Source: Clostridia bacterium
GTDB lineage: Bacteria; Bacillota; Clostridia; Oscillospirales; CAG-272
DNA: 64,000 bases
Assembly: GCA_017482055.1 (NCBI GenBank)
Contig: JAFUOH010000017.1
Location: 1-64,000 of the forward strand
Reading direction: 5' to 3'
Both the position numbers and the translations under genes were made by a program. Shown here one piece after another: positions 32,154 through 40,427 of the stretch (position 1 is its first letter; each line of letters begins with the position of its first letter). The notes beneath the pieces were generated by a model, which was not told the DNA's origin, made no database searches, and was given only the letters and a program-made list of their open reading frames with translations.

Positions 32154-34430
32154 TTATCTCCGATACCACCATGCTACGATAATACCCACAATCAGTACAA
32201 GCGCGCATACACCAAGCATGATCCAGGTTGAAGCCGTGTTTGCAGGCAGCCCTTGTGTCTGCCCCGACATGTTGCCGAGATCTGGCACCTGCATATTGTT
32301 TTGCACTTCACCACGCCCGTTAAATCCGCCCTGATTTTCACTCTGTGACATGTCTCCGCGCTGAGGGAAGGTATTCTGCCTATCACTCTGTGCGGTATCC
32401 GTCGAATCGGTATTATCGCTCACCTCGGCTGTATCTGCCGGCACCACTGTTTCGTTAGGGATCATTGCCGCGGGATCGAAATTTTCGGGTATTCCCGACG
32501 GAATCGAACCACCTTCGGGCATTCCCGGGGGCACATTGCCGCCTTGCATATTATCACCCTGCATACCGCCAAAGCCCATGTCACCGCTCGGCATACCTCT
32601 GCCGTCAGTCTGAGTGTCGGCGGTTGGTATAAAGGAGGTCTGTGTAGTACCCGCACCACTCTCCGCGGTATCGGGCATACTGCTTTCACCGCCGCGATTC
32701 GGACGCGTCATACCGCCGTTGGAATTTCCGCGGTCCTCACCGAACATATTTCCGCCTCTGCCGCCGCCAATGCCATTATTCATGGTGCCCATGTCGGATA
32801 TATTCAATCCGGTCGTATCAACAAGAGTGCTGCTGTCTGCAGATTGCCCCTCGGAGGTAGAAGGAATGGAACCGTCAAGCTGTCCCGAAACACTCTCGGC
32901 ACGCTTCAGGCAAAATTCCTTTATCGCCGCCGCGCCCGTTTCAAACTCCTCAAAAGTGCAGAATTTTGACGGATCCTTTTCTACATAAGGCTTGATAAGC
33001 TCATATGTCTCGTCAATTACGCTTTCAAGATAGCCGTTTTCAAAGAATTGATTAATGAATTCTTCAAAATACGTGTGATACAGCTCGGTGTAAGCCTCAT
33101 CATTAAATATCCACGCCACCATCGGACGGTCGGACATATCTCCGGACACGGGAGAATCAATGGGATCATTCACCGCGCTCGATGCGTTACTGCCCTGAAA
33201 TGTGCCATAGGCAAGGTTATAGTCCCAAGGCAGCATTGACATTTTGCCATCCTCTTCATATAGGTAATAGTTGTGGATCATTGTTCCCGTGTAGCTGTCA
33301 CCATTGACCACGAAATTGTGTACTACAAAGTAGCGAATGACATTTTCGACATCCACGGCGCTCTCGATATTTTCGCCTTCGGAAAGAATCTTAAGCGAAT
33401 TTATAAGCCGCGCGGCATCTGCTTCGGTGTAATCGGTCTTGGCGCTGCTGAAAATGTTTGAGTAGCTGTCGGGATCGTCGTCGATATACTGAAGCTTAAC
33501 GTCACTGCTGCCCATTCCGCCGCCGAATCCCCCCATTCCGCCACGGTTGCCGCCCATATTGCCGATAAATTCCTCAATCTCAGCCATATCGACAGACGAT
33601 GGGTCAAAATTCTCGGGCATAGCGAAGCCGCCCTCGGTATTATTACCGTCGCCGGGCATCGCTGCAGACGGGTCAAAGTCATCCGGCATAGTGAAGCCGC
33701 CACGTGATGGTACGGTGATCTCCTCAGCAGTATCTCCCGTCTCATTTCCATTAAAATCGAACTCAAAATCGCTCATGGAAAAGTCTCTGCCGTTGCCACG
33801 ACCGCCTCCGAAGGACATACTGTCGGGCTTATACAGCTCTCCATGGTCACTGCCGTAGTTGCGCTGAAGGAAGGAATCCTCCACAGCTTCGACTGCGAGA
33901 TACAATCCCCAATCCTCGCCGTTTACCGTAATGTAAGCAAAGCTGCACAGCGGAGCCGCCGCACCGAACTCGTACATCATACGGTATACGAGGTAATCCT
34001 TCATAAAGGTGTTGTCCTGTATTATGTTATTAAGGCTCAGCTTGTCAAGCCCGTGATAGCTTTTGGTGCTGTCATACTGATCAAACTCGATCTTGAAGCT
34101 GTATCGGTCGCTGTTCATACTCGATACATTTGAAAGCGAGGTGTTGCCCTTAGCGCGTATACCGATATTTTTATACACTTCTCCGTCGATCACCGCGCTG
34201 CACACGGAATATTCCTCATTCTCGCAGGTCTCGATAAAGCTGTCCCAATCATCCATTACGATGTCTATGGTGTGTACGCGTGATGCGTCAAACAGCCTGT
34301 TCTCATAGCCGATCACACGAGCCGCCGCTTCAATACCGAGTGCCGCACCGTTCATGAACAGCACTGTCACGATAAGTGTCAGCGCTATAGCAGCGAAGCA
34401 GAGCTTATCTATATGCTTATGTGTTGACAT
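32154..34430 (-). CDS. CotH-family kinase, membrane-anchored, with low-complexity linker
   Basis: A 758-residue secreted protein. An N-terminal hydrophobic segment (about 11-33) and a C-terminal helix (STWIMLGVCALVLIVGIIVAW, in parts) bracket an extracellular region. The CotH kinase domain spans roughly residues 50-500, with the features RAKGNTSLSNVSSMNSDRYS, LNNIIQDNTFMKDYLVYRM and the catalytic-type MLPWDYNLAYGTF. Inserts rich in Gly, Asn, Met and Pro include repeats such as MPDDFDPSAAMPGD and MPENFDPSSVDM. CotH kinases phosphorylate protein substrates in spore coats of Bacillus. Third gene of the VTC operon. ATG at 34430 follows GAGGT; a GTG at 34436 is less well placed. Confidence 0.9.
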   Translation of the reverse strand: MSTHKHIDKLCFAAIALTLIVTVLFMNGAALGIEAAARVIGYENRLFDASRVHTIDIVMDDWDSFIETCENEEYSVCSAVIDGEVYKNIGIRAKGNTSLSNVSSMNSDRYSFKIEFDQYDSTKSYHGLDKLSLNNIIQDNTFMKDYLVYRMMYEFGAAAPLCSFAYITVNGEDWGLYLAVEAVEDSFLQRNYGSDHGELYKPDSMSFGGGRGNGRDFSMSDFEFDFNGNETGDTAEEITVPSRGGFTMPDDFDPSAAMPGDGNNTEGGFAMPENFDPSSVDMAEIEEFIGNMGGNRGGMGGFGGGMGSSDVKLQYIDDDPDSYSNIFSSAKTDYTEADAARLINSLKILSEGENIESAVDVENVIRYFVVHNFVVNGDSYTGTMIHNYYLYEEDGKMSMLPWDYNLAYGTFQGSNASSAVNDPIDSPVSGDMSDRPMVAWIFNDEAYTELYHTYFEEFINQFFENGYLESVIDETYELIKPYVEKDPSKFCTFEEFETGAAAIKEFCLKRAESVSGQLDGSIPSTSEGQSADSSTLVDTTGLNISDMGTMNNGIGGGRGGNMFGEDRGNSNGGMTRPNRGGESSMPDTAESGAGTTQTSFIPTADTQTDGRGMPSGDMGFGGMQGDNMQGGNVPPGMPEGGSIPSGIPENFDPAAMIPNETVVPADTAEVSDNTDSTDTAQSDRQNTFPQRGDMSQSENQGGFNGRGEVQNNMQVPDLGNMSGQTQGLPANTASTWIMLGVCALVLIVGIIVAWWYRR

Positions 34431-34440
34431 TGGCACAACC

Positions 34441-35112
34441 TCAGTTCATGTAGTCGCCGTTGTAGCTGACAAGTACCGCGCTCTCAACGCCTTTCATCTC
34501 GGCAAGCTCATTTATAAAGTCGGTGTTGTCATCCTTCAGACGAATCTCCATATTAAGCTCAATCATGCCCTTCTGTGCGCTCTTGGTCTTTGTAACGGCG
34601 CGCAGTGTGTTCTTGATAAGATATTCCTTAGCCGCAGTCTCGCTTGCGTGGTCGGCACAGCGAATGACTACGATGTAGGGATTTACATGGGACTTTTTAT
34701 TAACAAATACAAGCAGGATAACGCCGATGACCACACTGCCGATCACTGCAAGCGGTATCATACCTGCCGCCAGTACAATTCCCGCTGCAATGGACCAGAA
34801 CAGGAACGCAATATCAAGCGGTTCCTTTATAGCGGTACGGAAACGCACGATGGACAGCGCACCGACCATACCCAGAGAAAGCACTACATTGCTGGTAACC
34901 GCCAAAATAACGACCGTGGTGATCATGGTAAGCGCCACTAAAGTAACTCCGAAGCTCGACGAGTACATAACACCGGTGTATGTCTTTTTGTATACAAGGA
35001 AAATAAACAGTCCGATGCCAAATGCCAACACAATGGCAAGCAGCATATCAAGCAAGGTAACACTTGAGATGTTCTCAAGGAAGGATGATTTGAAAATATC
35101 GTTAAAATTCAT
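34441..35112 (-). CDS. DUF4956-family membrane protein
   Basis: A 223-residue protein with four N-terminal membrane helices (about 22-150, including VALTMITTVVILAVTSNVVLSLGMVGALSIVRFRTAIKEP, read in parts) and a soluble C-terminal domain of ~80 residues. The SIVRFRTAIKEPLD motif after helix 3 is the family hallmark. No function is established. Members recurrently neighbour VTC and CotH genes, as here, so a channel or scaffold role in polyphosphate handling is a reasonable guess. It lies 24 bp after the VTC gene and 10 bp before cotH. Confidence 0.88.
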   Translation of the reverse strand: MNFNDIFKSSFLENISSVTLLDMLLAIVLAFGIGLFIFLVYKKTYTGVMYSSSFGVTLVALTMITTVVILAVTSNVVLSLGMVGALSIVRFRTAIKEPLDIAFLFWSIAAGIVLAAGMIPLAVIGSVVIGVILLVFVNKKSHVNPYIVVIRCADHASETAAKEYLIKNTLRAVTKTKSAQKGMIELNMEIRLKDDNTDFINELAEMKGVESAVLVSYNGDYMN

Positions 35113-35135
35113 TGTTTTGCTCCTTTATATAAATA

Positions 35136-35807
35136 TTAATCGTATTCACGGCATGCGGCATATTTTGAAAACGCGCCCGCACGGCGATCTTCAAGCCCCA
35201 CCGCATCTCTTATGATCGACGGGAGGTATTCGTCCCATTTTACCTCTAAGATGATGGGCGAGCCCTTCACAGGGACTGTCGGCAGATCGGGGGCAAGCAA
35301 ATCTACAGATGATAGTCCGGTTCTGATATCATAATCGAGAGTCACGCGGACATTTCCGGGGGCATATACAAACGGCTCTCGTGTGTAGTCCACGATCGTT
35401 CGCGCACGGAGTCCCTGAGTCCGCATTTTTGCATACAGCTCCCGCACCAACGGATGACTGTGTGAATACATAAAGTCTATGTCTCCCGCAGCGATCATGC
35501 GCGCTTCATCGGCACTTATCTGCGCGGACTGCTTGTTGCCAAGACCATTCTGCTTGCTCTTTTTTTCAAGATGTATCAAAGACGTGTCATCATTGTAATA
35601 CCGAATGCGGAATTTTTCGCGGCTGTTGACGCCGTCAAGCTTTTCCCTGAGCGCACGGTCGGTAGGCGTATCAAAATACAGACTGCGTATCTTATATTTT
35701 CCGTCTATGGCGTGTGGGTCAAGTTGTCCCACAGCACGCATCCGCGAACGTATCGTGAGCATATCCGCAAAGCTTATCTCATGCTTGTGCTCATGGCGAA
35801 AATCCAA
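35136..35807 (-). CDS. Polyphosphate polymerase domain (VTC-type) protein
   Basis: A 223-residue protein of the VTC catalytic domain class, a triphosphate-tunnel fold that makes inorganic polyphosphate from ATP in eukaryotic VTC4. The key basic and acidic residues of the tunnel are seen in HEHKHEIS, KIRSLYFDTPTDRALREKLDG, KFRIRYYND, HLEKKSK and ILEVKWDEYLPSII. The start is TTG at 35807, 10 bp from AAAGGAG; no better codon exists. First gene of the VTC-DUF4956-CotH operon, controlled by the promoter at 35867-35900. Confidence 0.88.
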   Translation of the reverse strand: MDFRHEHKHEISFADMLTIRSRMRAVGQLDPHAIDGKYKIRSLYFDTPTDRALREKLDGVNSREKFRIRYYNDDTSLIHLEKKSKQNGLGNKQSAQISADEARMIAAGDIDFMYSHSHPLVRELYAKMRTQGLRARTIVDYTREPFVYAPGNVRVTLDYDIRTGLSSVDLLAPDLPTVPVKGSPIILEVKWDEYLPSIIRDAVGLEDRRAGAFSKYAACREYD

Positions 35808-35866
35808 CTTCTACTTACTCCTTTCATAATTTTTTACGAGCGCTTTACGCTCGCATCACATGCGAT

Positions 35867-35900
35867 ATTGTACCATTTGTTACTGAAAAGGCGCTGAAAA
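35867..35900 (-). promoter_or_regulatory. Promoter of the VTC-DUF4956-CotH operon with twin TTTTCAG boxes
   Basis: Read on the minus strand: TTTTCAG (35894-35900), CGCC, TTTTCAG (35883-35889), then 10 bp and TACAAT (35867-35872). There is no separate -35, as expected for an activator-dependent promoter. The same arrangement occurs on the plus strand at 35951-35984. Confidence 0.75.
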
Positions 35901-35950
35901 ACCTCCCGAAATATTGTAAAGAAACTGTTAATGCAAAAAACTTCACAGTT

Positions 35951-35984
35951 TTTTCAGCCTGTTTTCAGAAATACATTGTACAAT
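35951..35984 (+). promoter_or_regulatory. Promoter of the two-component system with twin TTTTCAG boxes
   Basis: TTTTCAG (35951-35957), CCTG, TTTTCAG (35962-35968), then 10 bp and TACAAT (35979-35984). The 11-bp repeat period and lack of a -35 fit an OmpR-family response regulator activating its own gene. A weaker extra half-site TTCACAG precedes it at 35942. Confidence 0.75.
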
Positions 35985-36024
35985 ATAAGTGTAACACATA
36001 TTGATATTTTAAGAAGGTATATAT

Positions 36025-36702
36025 ATGCGCATACTTATCATTGAGGACGAAAAACTGCTGGCTGAATCGCTTAAAACGCTGCTTGAATCCAAAGGCTTTG
36101 AGGTTGAACTCGCGCTTGACGGCGAGATGGGAAAGGAATACGCCGAGCTTGGCATATACGATCTTTTGATACTTGATGTCATGATGCCGAAGCTCGACGG
36201 ATATCAGGTAGCTCGTCAAGTAAGAGCAGAACGTATAACCACGCCCATACTTATGCTCACTGCGAAATCAGATGTAGAGGATAAGATCATGGGACTCAAC
36301 GCGGGCGCGGACTACTATCTCACCAAGCCTTTTGATTCCCGCGAGCTGCTTGCCTGCATAAACGCTCTCCTGCGCCGTCAAGGCGATCAGATAAATGAGC
36401 TGTGTCTTGGCAACACTACTCTCGATCTTGACACCTGCACTCTGATATGCGGCGCAAAAAACGTGCGGCTGTCTGCAAAGGAGTTTGACATGATGCGATT
36501 TTTGCTTGGCGCAAAAAAGCGCATAGTTTCAAAGGAGACGATCCTCGCAAGGGTATGGGGTTACGATTCAAATGCGGTAGAAAATCATGTGGAGGTCTAC
36601 ATTGGCTTTCTTCGCAAAAAGCTGCAGAGCATAGGCTCAAACATAACCATTGAAGCCATAAGACGGCTCGGTTATCATCTTGAGGTGAAGGACGAATGTT
36701 AA
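36025..36702 (+). CDS. OmpR-family response regulator
   Basis: A 225-residue regulator. The receiver domain has the acidic pair at residues 8-9 (IIEDEK), the phosphorylated Asp51 in LILDVMMPKLDGY, Thr/Ser switch in MLTAKSD and Lys in TKPFDSREL. The C-terminal winged helix ends with KETILARVWGYDSNAVENHVEVYIGFLRKKL (in parts) and IRRLGYHLEVK. It overlaps the kinase gene by 7 bp. Direct repeats in its own promoter and in that of the divergent VTC operon are its likely binding sites. Confidence 0.94.
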   Translation: MRILIIEDEKLLAESLKTLLESKGFEVELALDGEMGKEYAELGIYDLLILDVMMPKLDGYQVARQVRAERITTPILMLTAKSDVEDKIMGLNAGADYYLTKPFDSRELLACINALLRRQGDQINELCLGNTTLDLDTCTLICGAKNVRLSAKEFDMMRFLLGAKKRIVSKETILARVWGYDSNAVENHVEVYIGFLRKKLQSIGSNITIEAIRRLGYHLEVKDEC

Positions 36703-37913
36703 AAAAGCTGCGTTTCAGGTTCATATGTATTACGATGACCATAGTCACCGTAATGCTTGCTGTCATACTCGGTATGATAGTGGGTTTCACCAAAAATAAT
36801 TTAAGGGAACAGAGCATCAGCATGATGCAGGCGGTATCAAACTCCCCCATGAGGCCGATTATGGCAGACAAAGGACGTGATCGTGCGCCCTTTGTAAATC
36901 TTCCATACTTTACGGTGGAAAAACTGCCAAACGGGGAGTTGATGGCAAGCGGAAGCGATGAATATCATGATCTTACAGACAATGAATATCTCACTGAGCT
37001 TATGAGCACCGTCAGTGCCTCGGACGAGCAGATCGGGACCATAAAAAAATATGCGCTGCGCTACAGCAAGGTCTCTAACCCAATCTCCGAGCGAGTAGTA
37101 TTTACCGATATATCAAGCGAGCTCGCGGCAGTAAGCTCACTGACGCGTACCTGTGTTTTCATAGGCATCTTGGCGTTTGCCGTGTTCCTTCTACTCACAC
37201 TGCTGCTTGTCAGATGGGTGACCCGTCCCGTTGAGACTGCATGGAAGCAGCAGCGGCAGTTTGTGGCGGATGCTTCACATGAGTTGAAAACGCCGTTGAC
37301 GGTTATCATGACAAATGCAGAGCTGCTTTCCGAGAACAGCTCAAGTGAAGCCGTGCGCACACGCTCCGCTTACAGTATTCTTGAAATGTCAAAGCGCATG
37401 CGAGGACTGACGGAAGAGCTGTTGGAGCTTGCAAGAATCGACAATGGCACAGCAAAAATGGTATTTGAGTCGGTAAACCTGTCGGACATTGTCGAAAATG
37501 CCATTCTGCCGTTTGAAGCCATGTTTTTTGAACGATCGCTGACCCTTGACACAGCCATAGAAAAGGATATATATGTAAACGGCAGCGGCTCACATCTGCG
37601 GCAGGTCATCGACATTCTGCTCGATAACGCTCAAAAATATGCCCACTCCGGCGGTAAAGTAAAAGTGATACTGTCACGTTCGGGACATTTCGCCTGTACG
37701 CTCAGCGTATCAAACACCGGTGACGAGATACCAAAGGATGAGCTCCGTGATATATTCAAGCGCTTCTACCGCGCCGACAAATCCCGCACCGACGGTCACA
37801 GCTACGGTCTCGGTCTATCCATCGCAGAAGGCATCGTTCGCGAGCACAGAGGAAAGATCTGGGTGGAAAGCCGCGATGGGATAAACAAGTTTTCGGTTTA
37901 TCTTCCTCTATAA
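36696..37913 (+). CDS. Sensor histidine kinase
   Basis: A 405-residue membrane kinase. Helices at about 10-31 and 152-173 enclose an extracellular sensing domain of ~120 residues with no recognised fold. The HisKA domain has the phospho-acceptor His195 in FVADASHELKTPLT, and the ATPase domain carries the N box DILLDNAQKYAHSG, the G1 box VSNTGDEIP, the F box IFKRFYRADKSRT and G2 SYGLGLSIAEGIV. Partner of the response regulator just upstream (overlapping). No HAMP domain is obvious. Signal unknown. Confidence 0.93.
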   Translation: MLKKLRFRFICITMTIVTVMLAVILGMIVGFTKNNLREQSISMMQAVSNSPMRPIMADKGRDRAPFVNLPYFTVEKLPNGELMASGSDEYHDLTDNEYLTELMSTVSASDEQIGTIKKYALRYSKVSNPISERVVFTDISSELAAVSSLTRTCVFIGILAFAVFLLLTLLLVRWVTRPVETAWKQQRQFVADASHELKTPLTVIMTNAELLSENSSSEAVRTRSAYSILEMSKRMRGLTEELLELARIDNGTAKMVFESVNLSDIVENAILPFEAMFFERSLTLDTAIEKDIYVNGSGSHLRQVIDILLDNAQKYAHSGGKVKVILSRSGHFACTLSVSNTGDEIPKDELRDIFKRFYRADKSRTDGHSYGLGLSIAEGIVREHRGKIWVESRDGINKFSVYLPL

Positions 37914-37921
37914 ACAAAACG

Positions 37922-37953
37922 AGACCGCCCATACCGATCGGTACGGACGGTCT
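37922..37953. terminator. Bidirectional terminator between the kinase and DUF1540 genes
   Basis: AGACCGCCCATACC (37922-37935) pairs with GGTACGGACGGTCT (37940-37953), 12 of 14 bp, with T-rich tails on both sides. It serves two convergent genes. Confidence 0.8.
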
Positions 37954-37958
37954 TACTT

Positions 37959-38153
37959 TTAGTGGCAGGTGCCGTTTTCGCAGCCGGACTTCTTAACGAA
38001 GGATTCGCAGTCAACGCACTGGCAAACGGTAGGGTTTGCTTCATGGGTGGCAATGCGTACCTTATTGAGCGTGCAGTAATTTTCGTTGCCGCAGTGATAC
38101 TCGCACTGCTTTACGGAACATTCGATGGAGGGATTGGGAGACTTGTTTTCCAT
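37959..38153 (-). CDS. DUF1540 small Cys-rich protein
   Basis: A 64-residue protein with eight or nine cysteines (SIECSVKQCEYHCGNENYC, VCQCVDCESF, SGCENGTCH), matching the DUF1540 pattern of a metal-binding mini-domain common in spore-forming Clostridia. Function is unknown. GGATGG stands 9 bp upstream of the ATG at 38153. Confidence 0.87.
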   Translation of the reverse strand: MENKSPNPSIECSVKQCEYHCGNENYCTLNKVRIATHEANPTVCQCVDCESFVKKSGCENGTCH

Positions 38154-38177
38154 TATAAAATACCATCCTAACTTGAT

Positions 38178-38215
38178 AATATGGAGGTCGGTGTCATAAC
38201 CGACTTCGATATTAT
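38178..38215. repeat. Inverted repeat upstream of the DUF1540 gene
   Basis: ATAATATGGAGGTCGGT and ACCGACTTCGATATTAT pair in an extended, interrupted stem around GTCATA. No long T run follows. It lies between the DUF1540 start and the end of the ROK-type gene and may act as that gene's transcript end or as an operator. Confidence 0.5.
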
Positions 38216-38240
38216 TCTGTACCGCTTCAAAGTCGTTTAA

Positions 38241-39146
38241 TCAGGTATTTTTTGACAATTTCGAGAGTATGCACCGTTCTCTTAAAAGAGCCGCCACACC
38301 GTCAAGGGCGCTTCGACAGATACCAAGCGGCTCGGTAATGATCTGCGGCATCATTTCCGCATCTAAGCCTGACATGGCAAGCCGTGCGTGTAATTCTTCC
38401 GATATAACGTCACAATCATCCTCATGCTCACAAGATACATGTACCGTCTCGGGATCAATGACTGCACATAAATTCGAAAGAAGCGATATAAGCGACTCGC
38501 GGGAATCTGCTGCCCGCGCGAAATCGCCCGCCTTGCCGTGAGCACCGCTGTACAGTCTGCCGCTAAACGTAACGGCACCGTCAACGCTTCCATCGGAGCC
38601 AAGGCGTACCAACAGCGCCACACCGCTCGTATCGAGTCTTGCGGAATTAGCGGCGGCATATGCACGGCTTTCTTCAATGATCAGCTCGGGAGCGTGCCCG
38701 AGCGCCTCCGTAAAACCTTTTGCATATTCGGCAGCATCATTGCCCGCCGTCACGCATCCGATCCCAAGCAGCTCACCACCGAAGGCTTCAATAAAATGAG
38801 CGAATCCCGATAGTGCCAGTGATGTGATCTCTGTCTCTTCGGTCTCGTATTCGCTTCGTATATTCAGCGCAAGATCACATACACGCACGCGGCGCTTGAC
38901 CCCGGTCAGATCATACAACAGCATACCGCAGTTATCAGTAAGCGAGCATATACCGCTTTTACGTCCCACCGAGCCGCGGGACTGCTTGTGCTCGGTAAGT
39001 ATGCCGCAGGAGCAAAGCAGCTCCACTGCCTTGCCTACCGTCACCTGACTGAAGCCCGTCATACTCGAAAGCTGTGCACGGCTTATCTCTCCACACCGCG
39101 CCACTGTTTCAAACACCGCCATTACACTGCTTTGCTCGTTTTGCAT
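38241..39146 (-). CDS. ROK-type transcriptional regulator
   Basis: A 301-residue protein with an N-terminal winged helix (ISRAQLSSMTGFSQVTVGKAVELL, in parts, residues 20-45) and a ROK/hexokinase-like C-terminal half (MLLYDLTGVKRRVRVCDLAL; LGIGCVTAG; VALLVRLGSDGSVDGAVTFSGRLYSGAHGKAGDF). The ROK zinc motif (GHxxxxxxxxxCxCGxxGC) is not evident, so it may be a divergent member. ROK repressors usually sense sugars. ATG at 39146 is preceded by GGGAGGAGCATC. Its target is unknown; the fab operon starts 250 bp away, divergently. Confidence 0.78.
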   Translation of the reverse strand: MQNEQSSVMAVFETVARCGEISRAQLSSMTGFSQVTVGKAVELLCSCGILTEHKQSRGSVGRKSGICSLTDNCGMLLYDLTGVKRRVRVCDLALNIRSEYETEETEITSLALSGFAHFIEAFGGELLGIGCVTAGNDAAEYAKGFTEALGHAPELIIEESRAYAAANSARLDTSGVALLVRLGSDGSVDGAVTFSGRLYSGAHGKAGDFARAADSRESLISLLSNLCAVIDPETVHVSCEHEDDCDVISEELHARLAMSGLDAEMMPQIITEPLGICRSALDGVAALLRERCILSKLSKNT

Positions 39147-39302
39147 GATGCTCCTCCCGACAAAGAAAAATTTTGATATTAAAATTATACATGAATTTTC
39201 GATTTTTGTCAATATCCCTGTCGAATGAAGGCTTGTGCAGCCGATTTATGTGTTTCAATTTGGGTTTGGCTATAAATTATTTACAATCCGTCAATAGTCA
39301 GT

Positions 39303-39338
39303 ATCAAATTTGATGGTAAAATATTTAACTGATAAAGT
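39303..39338 (+). promoter_or_regulatory. Promoter and palindrome upstream of the fab operon
   Basis: A perfect 12-bp palindrome ATCAAATTTGAT (39303-39314) overlaps the putative -35 TTGATG (39310-39315); 17 bp later TAAAGT (39333-39338) could be the -10. The palindrome is a plausible operator for a MarR- or FabT-like regulator, but it does not match a FapR box. Confidence 0.5.
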
Positions 39339-39399
39339 GTTCAGCATAGTGTGTGCCGAAATGACATAAAACGACATTACGAAAGGAAATTGCTTCATA

Positions 39400-40413
39400 A
39401 TGAATTCAAGTACACGCCGCGCGCGTATAATTTCTACGGGCTCATATATCCCGGAGCGGGTGCTTTCAAATGACGATCTTTCACGTATGGTGGAAACAGA
39501 CGACGAATGGATCCGCGAGCGCACAGGTATCGGTGAACGCCGTATAAACACCTCAATGAAGAATCATGAGATGGCTGTGATCGCCGCAAAACGAGCTTTG
39601 GAAGCAAGCGGGCTTTCCCCTCTCGATATTGATCTTGTGATCGCTTCAACCGTTACCAATGATAACTACACCCCCGCTCTTGCCTGCCATGTACAGGCGG
39701 GTGTCGGCGCCAAAAACGCCTTCGCTTTTGATATAAACGCCGGCTGTTCGGGCTTTGTATATGCTCTTGACACCGCATCGGCGTTCATCTCGGCGAGCCG
39801 TCCCGGAACAAGACAGGTGAACAATGTGCTCATCGTTTGCTCCGAAGTATTGTCGCGAATTACAGATTATACCGATCGAACCTCCTGTGTATTGTTCGGT
39901 GATGGTGCAGGTGCGGCGGTTGTATGCGCCGACAGTGAACACGGACTTCTTTCATCTTATATTAAGACCGACGGCACAGGCGCCGACAGCATCACGGCTC
40001 CCGCATTGACTTCCGTTATAGCGAATGATGACGGTACCATCGAAAACAACCCCGACAAAATCACCGAGGGTCTGAAAATGAACGGCAGAAAGGTTTTCAC
40101 ATTCGCTGTCAAAGCAATTCCCGAAGCGCTCTCAGAAGCACTCAAGGCAGCAGATGTTACTGCAGATGAGCTTAAATACGTAATAATGCACCAGGCAAAT
40201 ATACGAATAATCAATTCCGCGGTCGAGCGCCTCGGTATTGATCCCGAAAAAGCCCCCGTCAATATTGAGCGATACGGAAACACCTCAAGCGCCAGCGTTC
40301 CGATACTCCTTGATGAGCTCAATCGCGCAGGAAAATTACAGCGCGGTGACAAGCTCGCCATTGAGGGCTTCGGTTCGGGACTGACCTACGGTGCCGCAAT
40401 AATCGAGTGGTAA
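39400..40413 (+). CDS. fabH: 3-oxoacyl-ACP synthase III (FabH)
   Basis: Initiates fatty-acid synthesis by condensing acetyl-CoA (or branched acyl-CoA) with malonyl-ACP. The 337-residue enzyme has the Cys116 nucleophile in DINAGCSGFVYAL, His in MHQANIRIINS and Asn in YGNTSSASVP, completing the Cys-His-Asn triad. First gene of a nine-gene operon. Its ribosome binding site GAAAGGAAATTG is somewhat distant (about 11 bp) from ATG 39400. Branched-chain preference is common in Firmicutes but cannot be read from sequence. Confidence 0.95.
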   Translation: MNSSTRRARIISTGSYIPERVLSNDDLSRMVETDDEWIRERTGIGERRINTSMKNHEMAVIAAKRALEASGLSPLDIDLVIASTVTNDNYTPALACHVQAGVGAKNAFAFDINAGCSGFVYALDTASAFISASRPGTRQVNNVLIVCSEVLSRITDYTDRTSCVLFGDGAGAAVVCADSEHGLLSSYIKTDGTGADSITAPALTSVIANDDGTIENNPDKITEGLKMNGRKVFTFAVKAIPEALSEALKAADVTADELKYVIMHQANIRIINSAVERLGIDPEKAPVNIERYGNTSSASVPILLDELNRAGKLQRGDKLAIEGFGSGLTYGAAIIEW

Positions 40414-40427
40414 CAAGGAGATAAAAA

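Noticed and set aside
35841-35858. Short hairpin GAGCG-CTTTA-CGCTC as a terminator
   Set aside because: No T run on either side and it lies in a divergent promoter region, directly after the VTC transcript start.
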